Source: JAVJSU01 sp040219275 (lineage in GTDB: Bacteria; Chloroflexota; Anaerolineae; Aggregatilineales; Phototrophicaceae). From it: a DNA stretch of 64,000 nt. This document shows, piece after piece, positions 1 through 8,116 of the stretch. The position numbers and the translations under genes were made by a program. The notes under the pieces are model-generated. The model had not been told where the DNA came from and made no database searches. It worked only from the letters and a program-made list of their open reading frames with translations. The stretch covers positions 1-64,000 of the forward strand of contig JAVJSU010000100.1 of the NCBI GenBank assembly GCA_040219275.1, read 5' to 3'. Position 1 is the first letter of the stretch. The number at the start of each line of letters is the position of its first letter.

Positions 1-51
1 GAGGCGATCACAAAATCTGCCCGTGCGCTGGTCGATGCAATTCAAACATAA
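1..51 (+). CDS. C-terminal end of an upstream gene (partial)
   Basis: An open frame enters from the left edge and ends in TAA at 49-51, giving 16 residues ending in VDAIQT. The next gene starts 46 bases later on the same strand, so the two could be cotranscribed. The fragment is too short to assign a family. Confidence 0.45.
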   Translation, partial: EAITKSARALVDAIQT

Positions 52-97
52 AGACCCATTGCATAAATCTTCGCTAACTTGAGAAAGGGAACAGACC

Positions 98-2563
98 ATG
101 CACATAAAAACATTGAATGGCAGTTGGACATTAGCCAAAACTGGAGATAGCGAAAATTATCCAGCGACTGTACCCGGTTGTGTCCATACGGATTTAATCA
201 CCGCCAATGTGATCCCTGATCCTTTTTATCGTGATAACGAGTCACAGCAGGAGTGGGTCGGTGAAACAGATTGGACATATAGCCGGACATTTCACGTTTC
301 GCCGGACTTCCTTGCCCATGATGCTGTACTCTTGCGCTGTCATGGGTTAGATACCATCGCCACTATTTCCATCAACGGACAACAAATCGCCGAAACGCAA
401 AATATGTTTCGTACCTATGAATTTGATGTTAAACCGCATGTTCACAAAGATGAAAACATCATCACAATCGACTTTCGTTCGCCAATGCAATATGTCCGCC
501 ATATGGATGAAACGCTTGGCAAAATGGCAGGTTGGGTTGAACCGATGCGGGTGAATAGCGGGGCGTGGATACGCAAAGAACCGTGTAATTTCGGTTGGGA
601 TTGGGGTCCTAAATTGCCAACAGCAGGTATCTGGCGTGATATCGAGTTAGTCGCATTTAACACAGCACGCTTAGATGACCTCTTGATTTTACAAGAACAC
701 AGCCCTGAAAGCGTACATCTTGATGTGAGATTAGCGGCTCAAACGTTGGCTGACACCCCGCTTACTGCCAACATCAGAGTCTATCATGACGGGGTACTGA
801 TTACCGAAAAAACCGGAATCCCTCTAAGCGAAAATCGTGCTGAAACGCTACTCGTGATAGATGATCCCAAATTGTGGTGGGTGTCTGGTTTAGGTGAGCA
901 ACCCCTCTACGAAGTGCGCGTAGAACTTCATGGCAACGATAATCTGTTGGATACGCTGACCAAAACGATTGGTTTGCGTGTACTGCAACTCGAAACGCCT
1001 GCTGATGAGTGGGGACAAGCCATGTACTTCACCTGTAATGGCGTGAAGTTTTTTGCAAAGGGTGCAAATTGGATTCCTGCCAGTCCGTACGCCGCGGAAG
1101 TGACGCGAGAGAAGCTACAGGTATTCGTTAAAGCGTCTGCTGAGGCAAATATGAATATGCTACGGGTTTGGGGCGGCGGCATCTATGAAGAAGATGATTT
1201 TTATGATCTGTGCGATCAGTACGGTATCGCGGTCTGGCAAGACTTTATGTTTGCCTGTGGCACCTATCCTGCAAGCAATGAAAGCTGGCTCGATAATGTT
1301 CGTCACGAAGCCATCCAGAATGTGAAAAGAATCCGCCATCATGCTAGCCTCGCGTTGTGGTGTGGAAATAATGAAATTGAGCAAGGCATGATTGAGCCTG
1401 AATGGGAAGAGACTGTAGGCTGGGATGAATATGACTTGCTATTTGTCGATACTCTGGGTGAGCTTGTTCATGAATACGACCCGCAACGTCGTTACTGGCA
1501 GGGATCACCCCATAGTCCGGGCAATGTACGTGACCCGTTTGACCAGACAGTGGGCGACACACATTTATGGTCAGTCTGGCATGGCAAAGAACCTTTCGAG
1601 TGGTACCGGACACGACAAGATCGATTTTGCAGTGAATTTGGCTTTCAGTCCTTTCCTGAGCCAGCAACCGTCGATGAATTCACCGAGCCAATGGATCGCA
1701 ATATAACCAGTTATGTGATGGAACAGCATCAGAGGAGTCAAATTGGGAATGCGACTATCATCCATTATATGCTGGACTGGTATCAACTTCCTAATGGTTT
1801 TGACAATGTGATCTGGCTGAGTCAGATTTTACATGGCATGGCGATGAAATATGCAGTAGAACACTGGCGACGAAATATGCCACGCACCATGGGAACATTG
1901 TATTGGCAATTGAATGACATGTGGGGTGGTCCAAGTTGGGCATCAATTGATTGGCGTGGACGTTGGAAAGCCGTGCATTATATGGCAAAACGCTTCTACA
2001 ATCGTCTACTTATTTCAGGTGTAGAAGATATAAGAAGCAATAGCGTCGATATCTATGTCACCAGTGATGAACTACGAGATATAGTAGGAAAAGTCGTCTA
2101 CACAATCACAAATACTCAGGGACAGGAAATCACCAGAAACGAGCTTACAACATCTATTAAAGCCAATACCAGCACCCAAATTAAGCGTGTTGATGTTACC
2201 GAAGTGGTTGAAAAATATGATTCGCGCGATTTACTCATATGGTTGGAGTTGTATATTGGTGATACACGTGTATCGGAAAATCTAGTATTGCTATCACGCC
2301 CCAAACATATTGAATTTGCCGATCCACAAATTAGTGTACGGATTGATCCAATAGAAGAAAATGTCTTCGATATTACACTAAAAACACAAGCACCCGCTCT
2401 CTACACATGGCTCACCTTACCCGATGCAACATTCAGTGATAATTTCATTGATTTACGACCAAAACATGAACGTACGATACGTATGACCGTACCATTAGGG
2501 ATGACCCGGCTTCAAGTACAGGCGTTATTGAAAGTTCAAAGTCTCTACGATACTTACAAATAG
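98..2563 (+). CDS. Beta-mannosidase, glycoside hydrolase family 2
   Basis: This 821-residue protein hydrolyses terminal beta-D-mannosides, probably mannan-derived oligosaccharides. It has the GH2 order: an N-terminal jelly-roll sugar-binding domain (about 1-180), an Ig-like domain (about 190-295), a TIM barrel (about 300-640) and C-terminal beta domains. The acid/base motif WCGNNE places the catalytic Glu near 426, and CSEFGFQSFP places the nucleophile Glu near 513. Both are typical of the mannosidase branch of GH2 rather than the galactosidase branch. There is no signal peptide, so it probably acts in the cytoplasm on imported oligosaccharides. A GAGAAAGGGA ribosome-binding site precedes the ATG. 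The length fits the family. The stop codon lies inside the first arm of a downstream hairpin. Confidence 0.93.
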   Translation: MHIKTLNGSWTLAKTGDSENYPATVPGCVHTDLITANVIPDPFYRDNESQQEWVGETDWTYSRTFHVSPDFLAHDAVLLRCHGLDTIATISINGQQIAETQNMFRTYEFDVKPHVHKDENIITIDFRSPMQYVRHMDETLGKMAGWVEPMRVNSGAWIRKEPCNFGWDWGPKLPTAGIWRDIELVAFNTARLDDLLILQEHSPESVHLDVRLAAQTLADTPLTANIRVYHDGVLITEKTGIPLSENRAETLLVIDDPKLWWVSGLGEQPLYEVRVELHGNDNLLDTLTKTIGLRVLQLETPADEWGQAMYFTCNGVKFFAKGANWIPASPYAAEVTREKLQVFVKASAEANMNMLRVWGGGIYEEDDFYDLCDQYGIAVWQDFMFACGTYPASNESWLDNVRHEAIQNVKRIRHHASLALWCGNNEIEQGMIEPEWEETVGWDEYDLLFVDTLGELVHEYDPQRRYWQGSPHSPGNVRDPFDQTVGDTHLWSVWHGKEPFEWYRTRQDRFCSEFGFQSFPEPATVDEFTEPMDRNITSYVMEQHQRSQIGNATIIHYMLDWYQLPNGFDNVIWLSQILHGMAMKYAVEHWRRNMPRTMGTLYWQLNDMWGGPSWASIDWRGRWKAVHYMAKRFYNRLLISGVEDIRSNSVDIYVTSDELRDIVGKVVYTITNTQGQEITRNELTTSIKANTSTQIKRVDVTEVVEKYDSRDLLIWLELYIGDTRVSENLVLLSRPKHIEFADPQISVRIDPIEENVFDITLKTQAPALYTWLTLPDATFSDNFIDLRPKHERTIRMTVPLGMTRLQVQALLKVQSLYDTYK

Positions 2564-2592
2564 CATACCTTAATTGGTAGTAAGGTATGCTA
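2561..2592 (+). terminator. Hairpin after the beta-mannosidase gene
   Basis: A perfect 12-bp inverted repeat, TAGCATACCTTA / TAAGGTATGCTA, flanks an 8-base loop. The mannosidase stop codon TAG is the first three bases of the stem. No long T-run follows, so termination may be weak or factor-dependent. Confidence 0.6.
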
Positions 2593-2613
2593 GATGTATT
2601 CTACGGCTCGTCG

Positions 2614-2642
2614 GTCACTTCGACATCCTGTGTCGGGGTGAC
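2614..2642 (+). terminator. Second hairpin between mannosidase and sensor kinase
   Basis: An imperfect inverted repeat, GTCACTTCGACA (2614-2625) and TGTCGGGGTGAC (2631-2642), with a 5-base loop lies about 20 bases after the first hairpin. Together they probably insulate the sensor kinase gene. No other feature is visible up to 2816. Confidence 0.3.
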
Positions 2643-2816
2643 TTTCGGTTTACTATAGAAGTCAATTTTTCAAGAACTTAGCTGTTATTGTGTTCTCATC
2701 AAAAATTACGGTTATCATGCGTCACGTCCTATCTTCATTCTCCATACAAAAATCCAAACCTATAATAGACATTGTATTAATCAACCATCAGCTCAACTAA
2801 ATCTAAGGTCAGTTTT

Positions 2817-5800
2817 ATGACTAGGAAGCCGCTATCACGTCGGACTGTTGGATTTTTACTGACACTTCTGCTAATCATGCAACTTCAGATCGGTTTTGTT
2901 AACGCACAAGAACCCTCCCCTGATGACAACCCGTTGACGATGACTTCCGTCCTACGCTATTCACATCTTACCTCTGATGATGGGTTGGTTCAAAACAGGG
3001 TGACTTCTATCTTGCAGGATAGCACCGGCTTTATGTGGTTTGCGACAGACGCAGGTCTTAGTCGTTATGATGGCTATCAATTCAGAACATTTCAGAATGA
3101 TCCGAATGACGAAAATAGCCTTAGCCATAATTATGTGCGCGACATCTATGAAGCTAGCGATGGCATGATCTGGATTGCCACTGAAGGCGGCGGGGTGAAC
3201 CGACTGAACCCGAATACGCTGGAATTCACGCGTTATAGGGCTAACCGACACCTTTTAGGGACTGACGACTGGCATGGAATTAACGGTGATCGCCATTTCA
3301 GTATTTTTGAAGACAGTCGCGGGCATATCTGGGCAGGTGGTGGTAGAGCGGGTGGTTTGTCCGATTATGATCCGGCTACAGATACGGCAGTTTTCCATCC
3401 TCATGATCTGGAAAATCCTGAGGGTCTATGGGGCAATGGGATTCGTGACATCATTGAAACCGATGATGGGTTATTGTGGCTTGTAGCGGAAACAGCGGTT
3501 GTTAGCTACGATATCAATGAGAATCGCTTTCACCCCTATGATTTTACAGAATTTGACGAAGGGCGACTCTTATCCGTTTTGCAAGATTCACAGGGGAGAA
3601 TCTGGGCGGGTGGGGCGAAATCACTCTATCTATACAATGCTGAAAATGATCGCTTTGATGCCTTACCGATTGTCGATGATATTCAGGATATGATCGAACC
3701 AGTTAGCGGTATGTTGTCCGTCGCAACGAATCATGGCATCTATCGCGTTGATCTACAAACGTTTGAAGTTCTCGGTCATGATGAACCCTATGTTGGCGTA
3801 CCAAGTAGCCTGAACAACAGCGGGATTGATGTTATTTATCAAGATCAAGCAGGAAAGCTCTGGATGGGTGGCGATGACGGGATTGATATGTATGATCCTC
3901 ACCGCGCCCGTTTTGATTTTTTCCGTACGCGTATTCCTGGAGCACCGTCTAGCTTTGTTGCGGGCGAGATTGGTGCCATTTACATTTCCCCACAAAATAC
4001 TGCGTGGGTAGCGGTTGAGTCTACATTGCATCGAGTCGATCTGGATACGCATGAAATTAGCGTTTATCAACTGAGTGATTATGGCGCGGAAGACGCTGGA
4101 ATCTCGGCGATTATGCAGGATAGTAATGGGATGCTGTGGATAGGCAATCGACAAAATCAAGTTTATCAATTTGACGCTGAGGCGGAATTACTCACCCGAT
4201 TCCCGCTCACTCAGCCGCGCCCTGACCCGAACGATGAACAACAAGCGCCGCCACCCCAACAAGCGCCAACTCAACCCACAAGACCACGTGTTATTGTTTC
4301 TCTGGCAGAAGATCCAAGTGGTAGATTGTGGGTCGCATCGTCTTCTGGCGGTTTGTATCTCATCGACGAGACGCGAGAAAATGTGACGCAATATACTGGA
4401 CCGGAAATCCCGCCACCACCAGATGCTCCGATTAATACCCCCATCCGCCCGGCGATAAATAACGTTAACATAGATGCTACGGGAAAATTGTGGCTCGCAA
4501 ATGATAACGGGTACTTTCGCTTTGACCCGACCACAGAAACGTATCAGCGTTACATTCTCTTGCGCATGGGTGCAGATTCAGTTACAGAAGCTAGCCTTAT
4601 TGACGCTGATGGGATCGTGTGGGTTGCCTCGGCTGATGGCTTATTCCGGCTTGATCCTGAGACAGAAGCAGTGCGCCAATTTACCATGACAGATGGCTTA
4701 CCGACCAATTCACTCGTCGGCATTTTGCAAGATGCGGAAGGAGACCTATGGATAAGTACAAAGCGTGGCTTATCCAGATTTACCCCGTCTACAGAAACTT
4801 TCCACAATTACGATGTGCATGATGGTTTGCAGGGCAACGAGTTTAATAATCATATCTTCGCGCAAGCCTCTGATGGACGTATGTTTTTTGGTGGATCGAA
4901 TGGCTTGACTGCATTTTATCCGCAAAACATCGTGGACAGCACCTATCATCCTCCGCTTATTATTGATAATTTTGAATTGTTCAATCAACCGGTTTTGCCC
5001 GGCGAAGACTCGCCATTATCACAACCGATCTGGCTCACGGATGCCATCACACTGGATTATGACCAGAATATTCTCTCATTTGAATTCGCGGCTTTAAATT
5101 ACACATTTGGCGCACCGAATGAATATCGTTATCGTCTGGAAGGGTTAGAAACTGAATGGAATGATACGGAACATAGCCGTCGTTTTGCAACATATACCAA
5201 CCTGAGCGCGGGCGATTATGTGTTCCGCGTGCAGGCGGCGAACCGTGATGGGGTTTGGAGTGATAATGAAGTCGCAATTTCACTCACGGTGTTGCCTCCG
5301 TGGTGGCAAACGTTATGGTTCCGTGTATTGGCGGCGCTAGGGGTGATTCTCGTGATCCTCGGCGGGTATCAGTGGCGTGTGCAAAGCGTTCAACGTCGGA
5401 ATAGTGAATTGCAACTTGAAGTGAACCGACAAACGCAATCTTTACAAACACGCACCGAAGAGCTACAAACGCGTGAGGTACAGTTGAGTCAGGCGAGGGA
5501 TGCCGCTGAAACTGCGAATCGTGCGAAGAGTGCCTTCCTCGCCAATATGAGCCATGAATTACGCTCACCATTGAATGCCATTTTAGGCTTTACGCAATTA
5601 GTGACCCGCACCCGTACCTTACCGCAGGACGCGCATGAAAATTTGCGGGTGGTGTTGCGGAGTGGTGAGCATTTATTGTCGCTCATCAATCAGGTGTTGG
5701 ATTTGTCCAAAATCGAAGCGGGTCATATGTCGCTGAACAACACAGATTTCGACCTGTATCGTTTGCTGGACGATGTCGAAGATATGTTCATTCTTGTCGC

Positions 5801-6509
5801 TGAGGATAAGCATCTGACGCTGAAATTTAGCCGGGCGGGGGATGTGCCACGGTATATCCACAGCGACATGACCAAATTACGGCAAACGCTGATTAACTTG
5901 TTGAGCAATGCGCTGAAGTTCACCGTGCAGGGACAGGTTGAAGTGAGTGTAAACACGCTCGCTACTGAAAACACAGCAGACGCATCCGCCATCAAGCTTG
6001 AATTTGGCGTGCGGGATAGCGGCGCGGGCATCCCGCAAGAGGAATTGTCGATCTTGTTTGATGCCTTCGCGCAAACCTCCAGCGGGCGAAAAGCACAGGA
6101 AGGAACGGGGCTTGGTCTGGCGATCAGCCGCAATTTTGTGCATCTGATGGGCGGGGACATCCGTGTGCAAAGTGCCGTCGGGCAAGGATCAACGTTTACG
6201 TTTGATATTGCCTGTCGGGTCGCGCAGGAAATAGACATCCGATCCATGCACCTGAATCAACATATCATCGGGCTTGCGCCGGGGCAACCGACGTATCGCG
6301 TTCTGGTGGTGGATGATAAGCGCACTAATCGGCAATTGCTGGTCAAATTATTGCAACCGCTCGGCTTTGAAATGCGTGAAGCAGAAAACGGGGATCAGGC
6401 AGTTAAGTTAGCGGCAGATTTTCAGCCACAGATGATCTTCATGGATATTCGGATGCCGGTGATGGATGGGCTGGAAGCATTCGGGCGTTACCCATCGGCA
6501 AGACTGTGA
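2817..6509 (+). CDS. Hybrid two-component sensor kinase (Reg_prop/Y_Y_Y/HisKA/HATPase/REC), frameshifted in REC
   Basis: The gene encodes a membrane sensor kinase resembling hybrid polysaccharide-sensing systems. A signal peptide (1-30) is followed by a periplasmic double beta-propeller of repeats with the pattern D..G..W.AT..GL..Y (about 45-700), a Y_Y_Y domain (about 720-825), a membrane helix (about 835-855) and a coiled coil. HisKA follows (SHELRSPLNAILGF, phospho-His near 913), then HATPase (NALKFT, DSGAGIP, GTGLGLAISR) and a receiver domain (VVDDK, phospho-Asp near 1210 in FMDIRMP). The frame ends prematurely after MDGLEAF. Adding one A near 6479 restores EAIRALPIGKTVKIVALTA and joins the next frame, for about 1367 residues in total. 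A proline/glutamine-rich insert lies near residues 465-485. No DNA-binding output domain is present in either part. Confidence 0.88.
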   Translation: MTRKPLSRRTVGFLLTLLLIMQLQIGFVNAQEPSPDDNPLTMTSVLRYSHLTSDDGLVQNRVTSILQDSTGFMWFATDAGLSRYDGYQFRTFQNDPNDENSLSHNYVRDIYEASDGMIWIATEGGGVNRLNPNTLEFTRYRANRHLLGTDDWHGINGDRHFSIFEDSRGHIWAGGGRAGGLSDYDPATDTAVFHPHDLENPEGLWGNGIRDIIETDDGLLWLVAETAVVSYDINENRFHPYDFTEFDEGRLLSVLQDSQGRIWAGGAKSLYLYNAENDRFDALPIVDDIQDMIEPVSGMLSVATNHGIYRVDLQTFEVLGHDEPYVGVPSSLNNSGIDVIYQDQAGKLWMGGDDGIDMYDPHRARFDFFRTRIPGAPSSFVAGEIGAIYISPQNTAWVAVESTLHRVDLDTHEISVYQLSDYGAEDAGISAIMQDSNGMLWIGNRQNQVYQFDAEAELLTRFPLTQPRPDPNDEQQAPPPQQAPTQPTRPRVIVSLAEDPSGRLWVASSSGGLYLIDETRENVTQYTGPEIPPPPDAPINTPIRPAINNVNIDATGKLWLANDNGYFRFDPTTETYQRYILLRMGADSVTEASLIDADGIVWVASADGLFRLDPETEAVRQFTMTDGLPTNSLVGILQDAEGDLWISTKRGLSRFTPSTETFHNYDVHDGLQGNEFNNHIFAQASDGRMFFGGSNGLTAFYPQNIVDSTYHPPLIIDNFELFNQPVLPGEDSPLSQPIWLTDAITLDYDQNILSFEFAALNYTFGAPNEYRYRLEGLETEWNDTEHSRRFATYTNLSAGDYVFRVQAANRDGVWSDNEVAISLTVLPPWWQTLWFRVLAALGVILVILGGYQWRVQSVQRRNSELQLEVNRQTQSLQTRTEELQTREVQLSQARDAAETANRAKSAFLANMSHELRSPLNAILGFTQLVTRTRTLPQDAHENLRVVLRSGEHLLSLINQVLDLSKIEAGHMSLNNTDFDLYRLLDDVEDMFILVAEDKHLTLKFSRAGDVPRYIHSDMTKLRQTLINLLSNALKFTVQGQVEVSVNTLATENTADASAIKLEFGVRDSGAGIPQEELSILFDAFAQTSSGRKAQEGTGLGLAISRNFVHLMGGDIRVQSAVGQGSTFTFDIACRVAQEIDIRSMHLNQHIIGLAPGQPTYRVLVVDDKRTNRQLLVKLLQPLGFEMREAENGDQAVKLAADFQPQMIFMDIRMPVMDGLEAFGRYPSARL

Positions 6510-6919
6510 AAATTGTCGCGCTGACGGCGAGCATTTATGATGAAGAAAGAGCCGGAGTGATCGCGGTGGGGTGTGATGAATTCGTGCGTAAACCTGTACA
6601 AACGGATACCGTGTTTGAACTTCTGAGTAAGCATATTGGCGCAACCTATATTTACGAAGAGGCAGACATCGAAGGGGTTGTGCCGATGAGCGAGTCACTT
6701 TCCTTACAGGAGACAAAAGCCGCCCTCGCTACAGTTCCTGCAAATCTGCTGAGTGAATTGAGTGAAGCCATCGAATTGGGCGATATGGCGGGCATCGAGG
6801 CACGCATTGGTGACATTAAACAACATCATGCTACACTCAGCGATACGTTGGCTCGGATGACCCAACGTTTCCAATTTAATGAACTGCTGTTATTGCTACA
6901 GGTAGAAGAGAGCGCATGA
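6506..6919 (+). pseudogene. Displaced C-terminal part of the hybrid kinase receiver domain
   Basis: This frame continues the receiver domain of the preceding kinase. It contains the conserved Thr motif KIVALTAS and the Lys motif FVRKPVQ, followed by an approximately 90-residue helical tail ending LLQVEESA. The tail may be a docking or Hpt-like region, but no clear phospho-His motif is visible. It opens with a GTG that is simply an internal valine of the intact frame, and it has no start signal of its own. I read it as part of one gene split by a single-base deletion or a sequencing error. Its stop overlaps the next start (ATGA). Confidence 0.8.
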
Positions 6920-7992
6920 CCTACAACACACAAAAATCAATCGTCGTCATTGATGACACGCCTGAAAACTTGCGCCTGTTGATCGAATTATTGGGCGAGC
7001 ATGGCTATCGTGTGCGCCCTGCACCGGATGGTGAATTAGGGCTGAATAGCATCCGCAAAGAACCGCCGGATTTGATTTTGCTGGACATCATCATGCCGGA
7101 TATGGATGGCTTTGAGGTGTGTGAACGCCTAAAAGCGGATGAACGCACGCGCGAAATTCCGGTCATTTTTATCAGTGCGCTAAACGAAGTGTTTGATAAA
7201 GTGACGGCGTTTGGCGTTGGCGGGGTGGATTATATCACCAAGCCGTTTCAGGTGGAGGAAGTGCTGGCGCGGGTAGAGACACATCTGAATTTACAGGAGA
7301 TGCGGCATCAGCTTGAAATTCAAAATCAAGAACTGGAAGCCTTTGCTCACACCGTCGCCCATGATCTAAAAAATCCGCTGGGGACGTTGATGGGTCTGCT
7401 AAACATGATAGAAGAAGACACCGCCGATATGGATGAAGGCTTTCGTACCTTGCTGGAAATTGGCATCTCTTCGGCTGGAAAGATGAACAATATCGTCGAT
7501 GAACTTCTGTTGCTTGCCAGCGTACGCAAGGAAGATGTTCAGATTAATCCAATCAACATGAATGATGTGATCAAGCAGTCGTTGGATCGCCTTCGATTTA
7601 TGACAACGGAATATCAGCCAGAGATTTTTCTGCCGGATAGCTTTCCTAGCGTGGTCGGTTATGCTCCGTGGATCGAAGAAGTATGGGTGAACTACATTAG
7701 CAACGGTCTGAAATATGGCGGCACACCCCCTGTATTGGAGTTCGGCGCAGATCGACAGGGCGATGGCATGGTGCGTTTCTGGCTGAAAGATAACGGCGCA
7801 GGGCTAAACCGCGAGGAGCGCGAGAGTCTGTTTACCGAATTCACACGGCTGGATAAAATCCGCGCACAGGGACATGGGCTTGGGTTATCCATTGTGCGCC
7901 GTATTGTCAGCAAGCTAGGTGGAAACGTGGGCGTAGAGAGTGAACGGAACGCGGGAAGTCTATTCTACTTTTCGTTACCGGAACTGCGCTGA
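6916..7992 (+). CDS. Response receiver-histidine kinase fusion (REC-HisKA-HATPase)
   Basis: This 358-residue cytoplasmic protein has an N-terminal receiver domain (about 8-120) with phospho-Asp in LILLDIIMPDMDG, VIFISA and the Lys motif YITKPFQ. A short coiled coil leads to a HisKA domain (AHTVAHDLKNPLGTLMG) and a HATPase domain (ISNGLKYG, DNGAGL, GHGLGLSIVRRI). The start overlaps the stop of the upstream kinase fragment by four bases, so translation is coupled and the two probably form one phosphorelay. It has no DNA-binding or enzymatic output domain. The final target must lie outside this window or be a protein-protein output. Confidence 0.9.
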   Translation: MTYNTQKSIVVIDDTPENLRLLIELLGEHGYRVRPAPDGELGLNSIRKEPPDLILLDIIMPDMDGFEVCERLKADERTREIPVIFISALNEVFDKVTAFGVGGVDYITKPFQVEEVLARVETHLNLQEMRHQLEIQNQELEAFAHTVAHDLKNPLGTLMGLLNMIEEDTADMDEGFRTLLEIGISSAGKMNNIVDELLLLASVRKEDVQINPINMNDVIKQSLDRLRFMTTEYQPEIFLPDSFPSVVGYAPWIEEVWVNYISNGLKYGGTPPVLEFGADRQGDGMVRFWLKDNGAGLNREERESLFTEFTRLDKIRAQGHGLGLSIVRRIVSKLGGNVGVESERNAGSLFYFSLPELR

Positions 7993-8054
7993 AATGCTCT
8001 GTTCAGTTTTTGTGATTCTGATATGTAAATAGTATCAGATCACTCCAAGACAGT

Positions 8055-8100
8055 ATAAAAAACGGGCTTCCTGACAATACATATCAGGAAGCCCGCTTTT
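8055..8100. terminator. Bidirectional Rho-independent terminator
   Basis: A perfect 12-bp stem, CGGGCTTCCTGA (8063-8074) and TCAGGAAGCCCG (8084-8095), has an A-run on its left and a T-run on its right. It lies between the convergent sensor kinase and giant secreted protein genes and can terminate both. Confidence 0.85.
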
Positions 8101-8116
8101 CTTATTGGTATTCGGA

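Noticed and set aside
5723..6247. A 174-codon minus-strand frame inside the hybrid kinase
   Set aside because: It lies opposite conserved HisKA/HATPase coding sequence and has cysteine/serine-rich, family-less content typical of a shadow frame.
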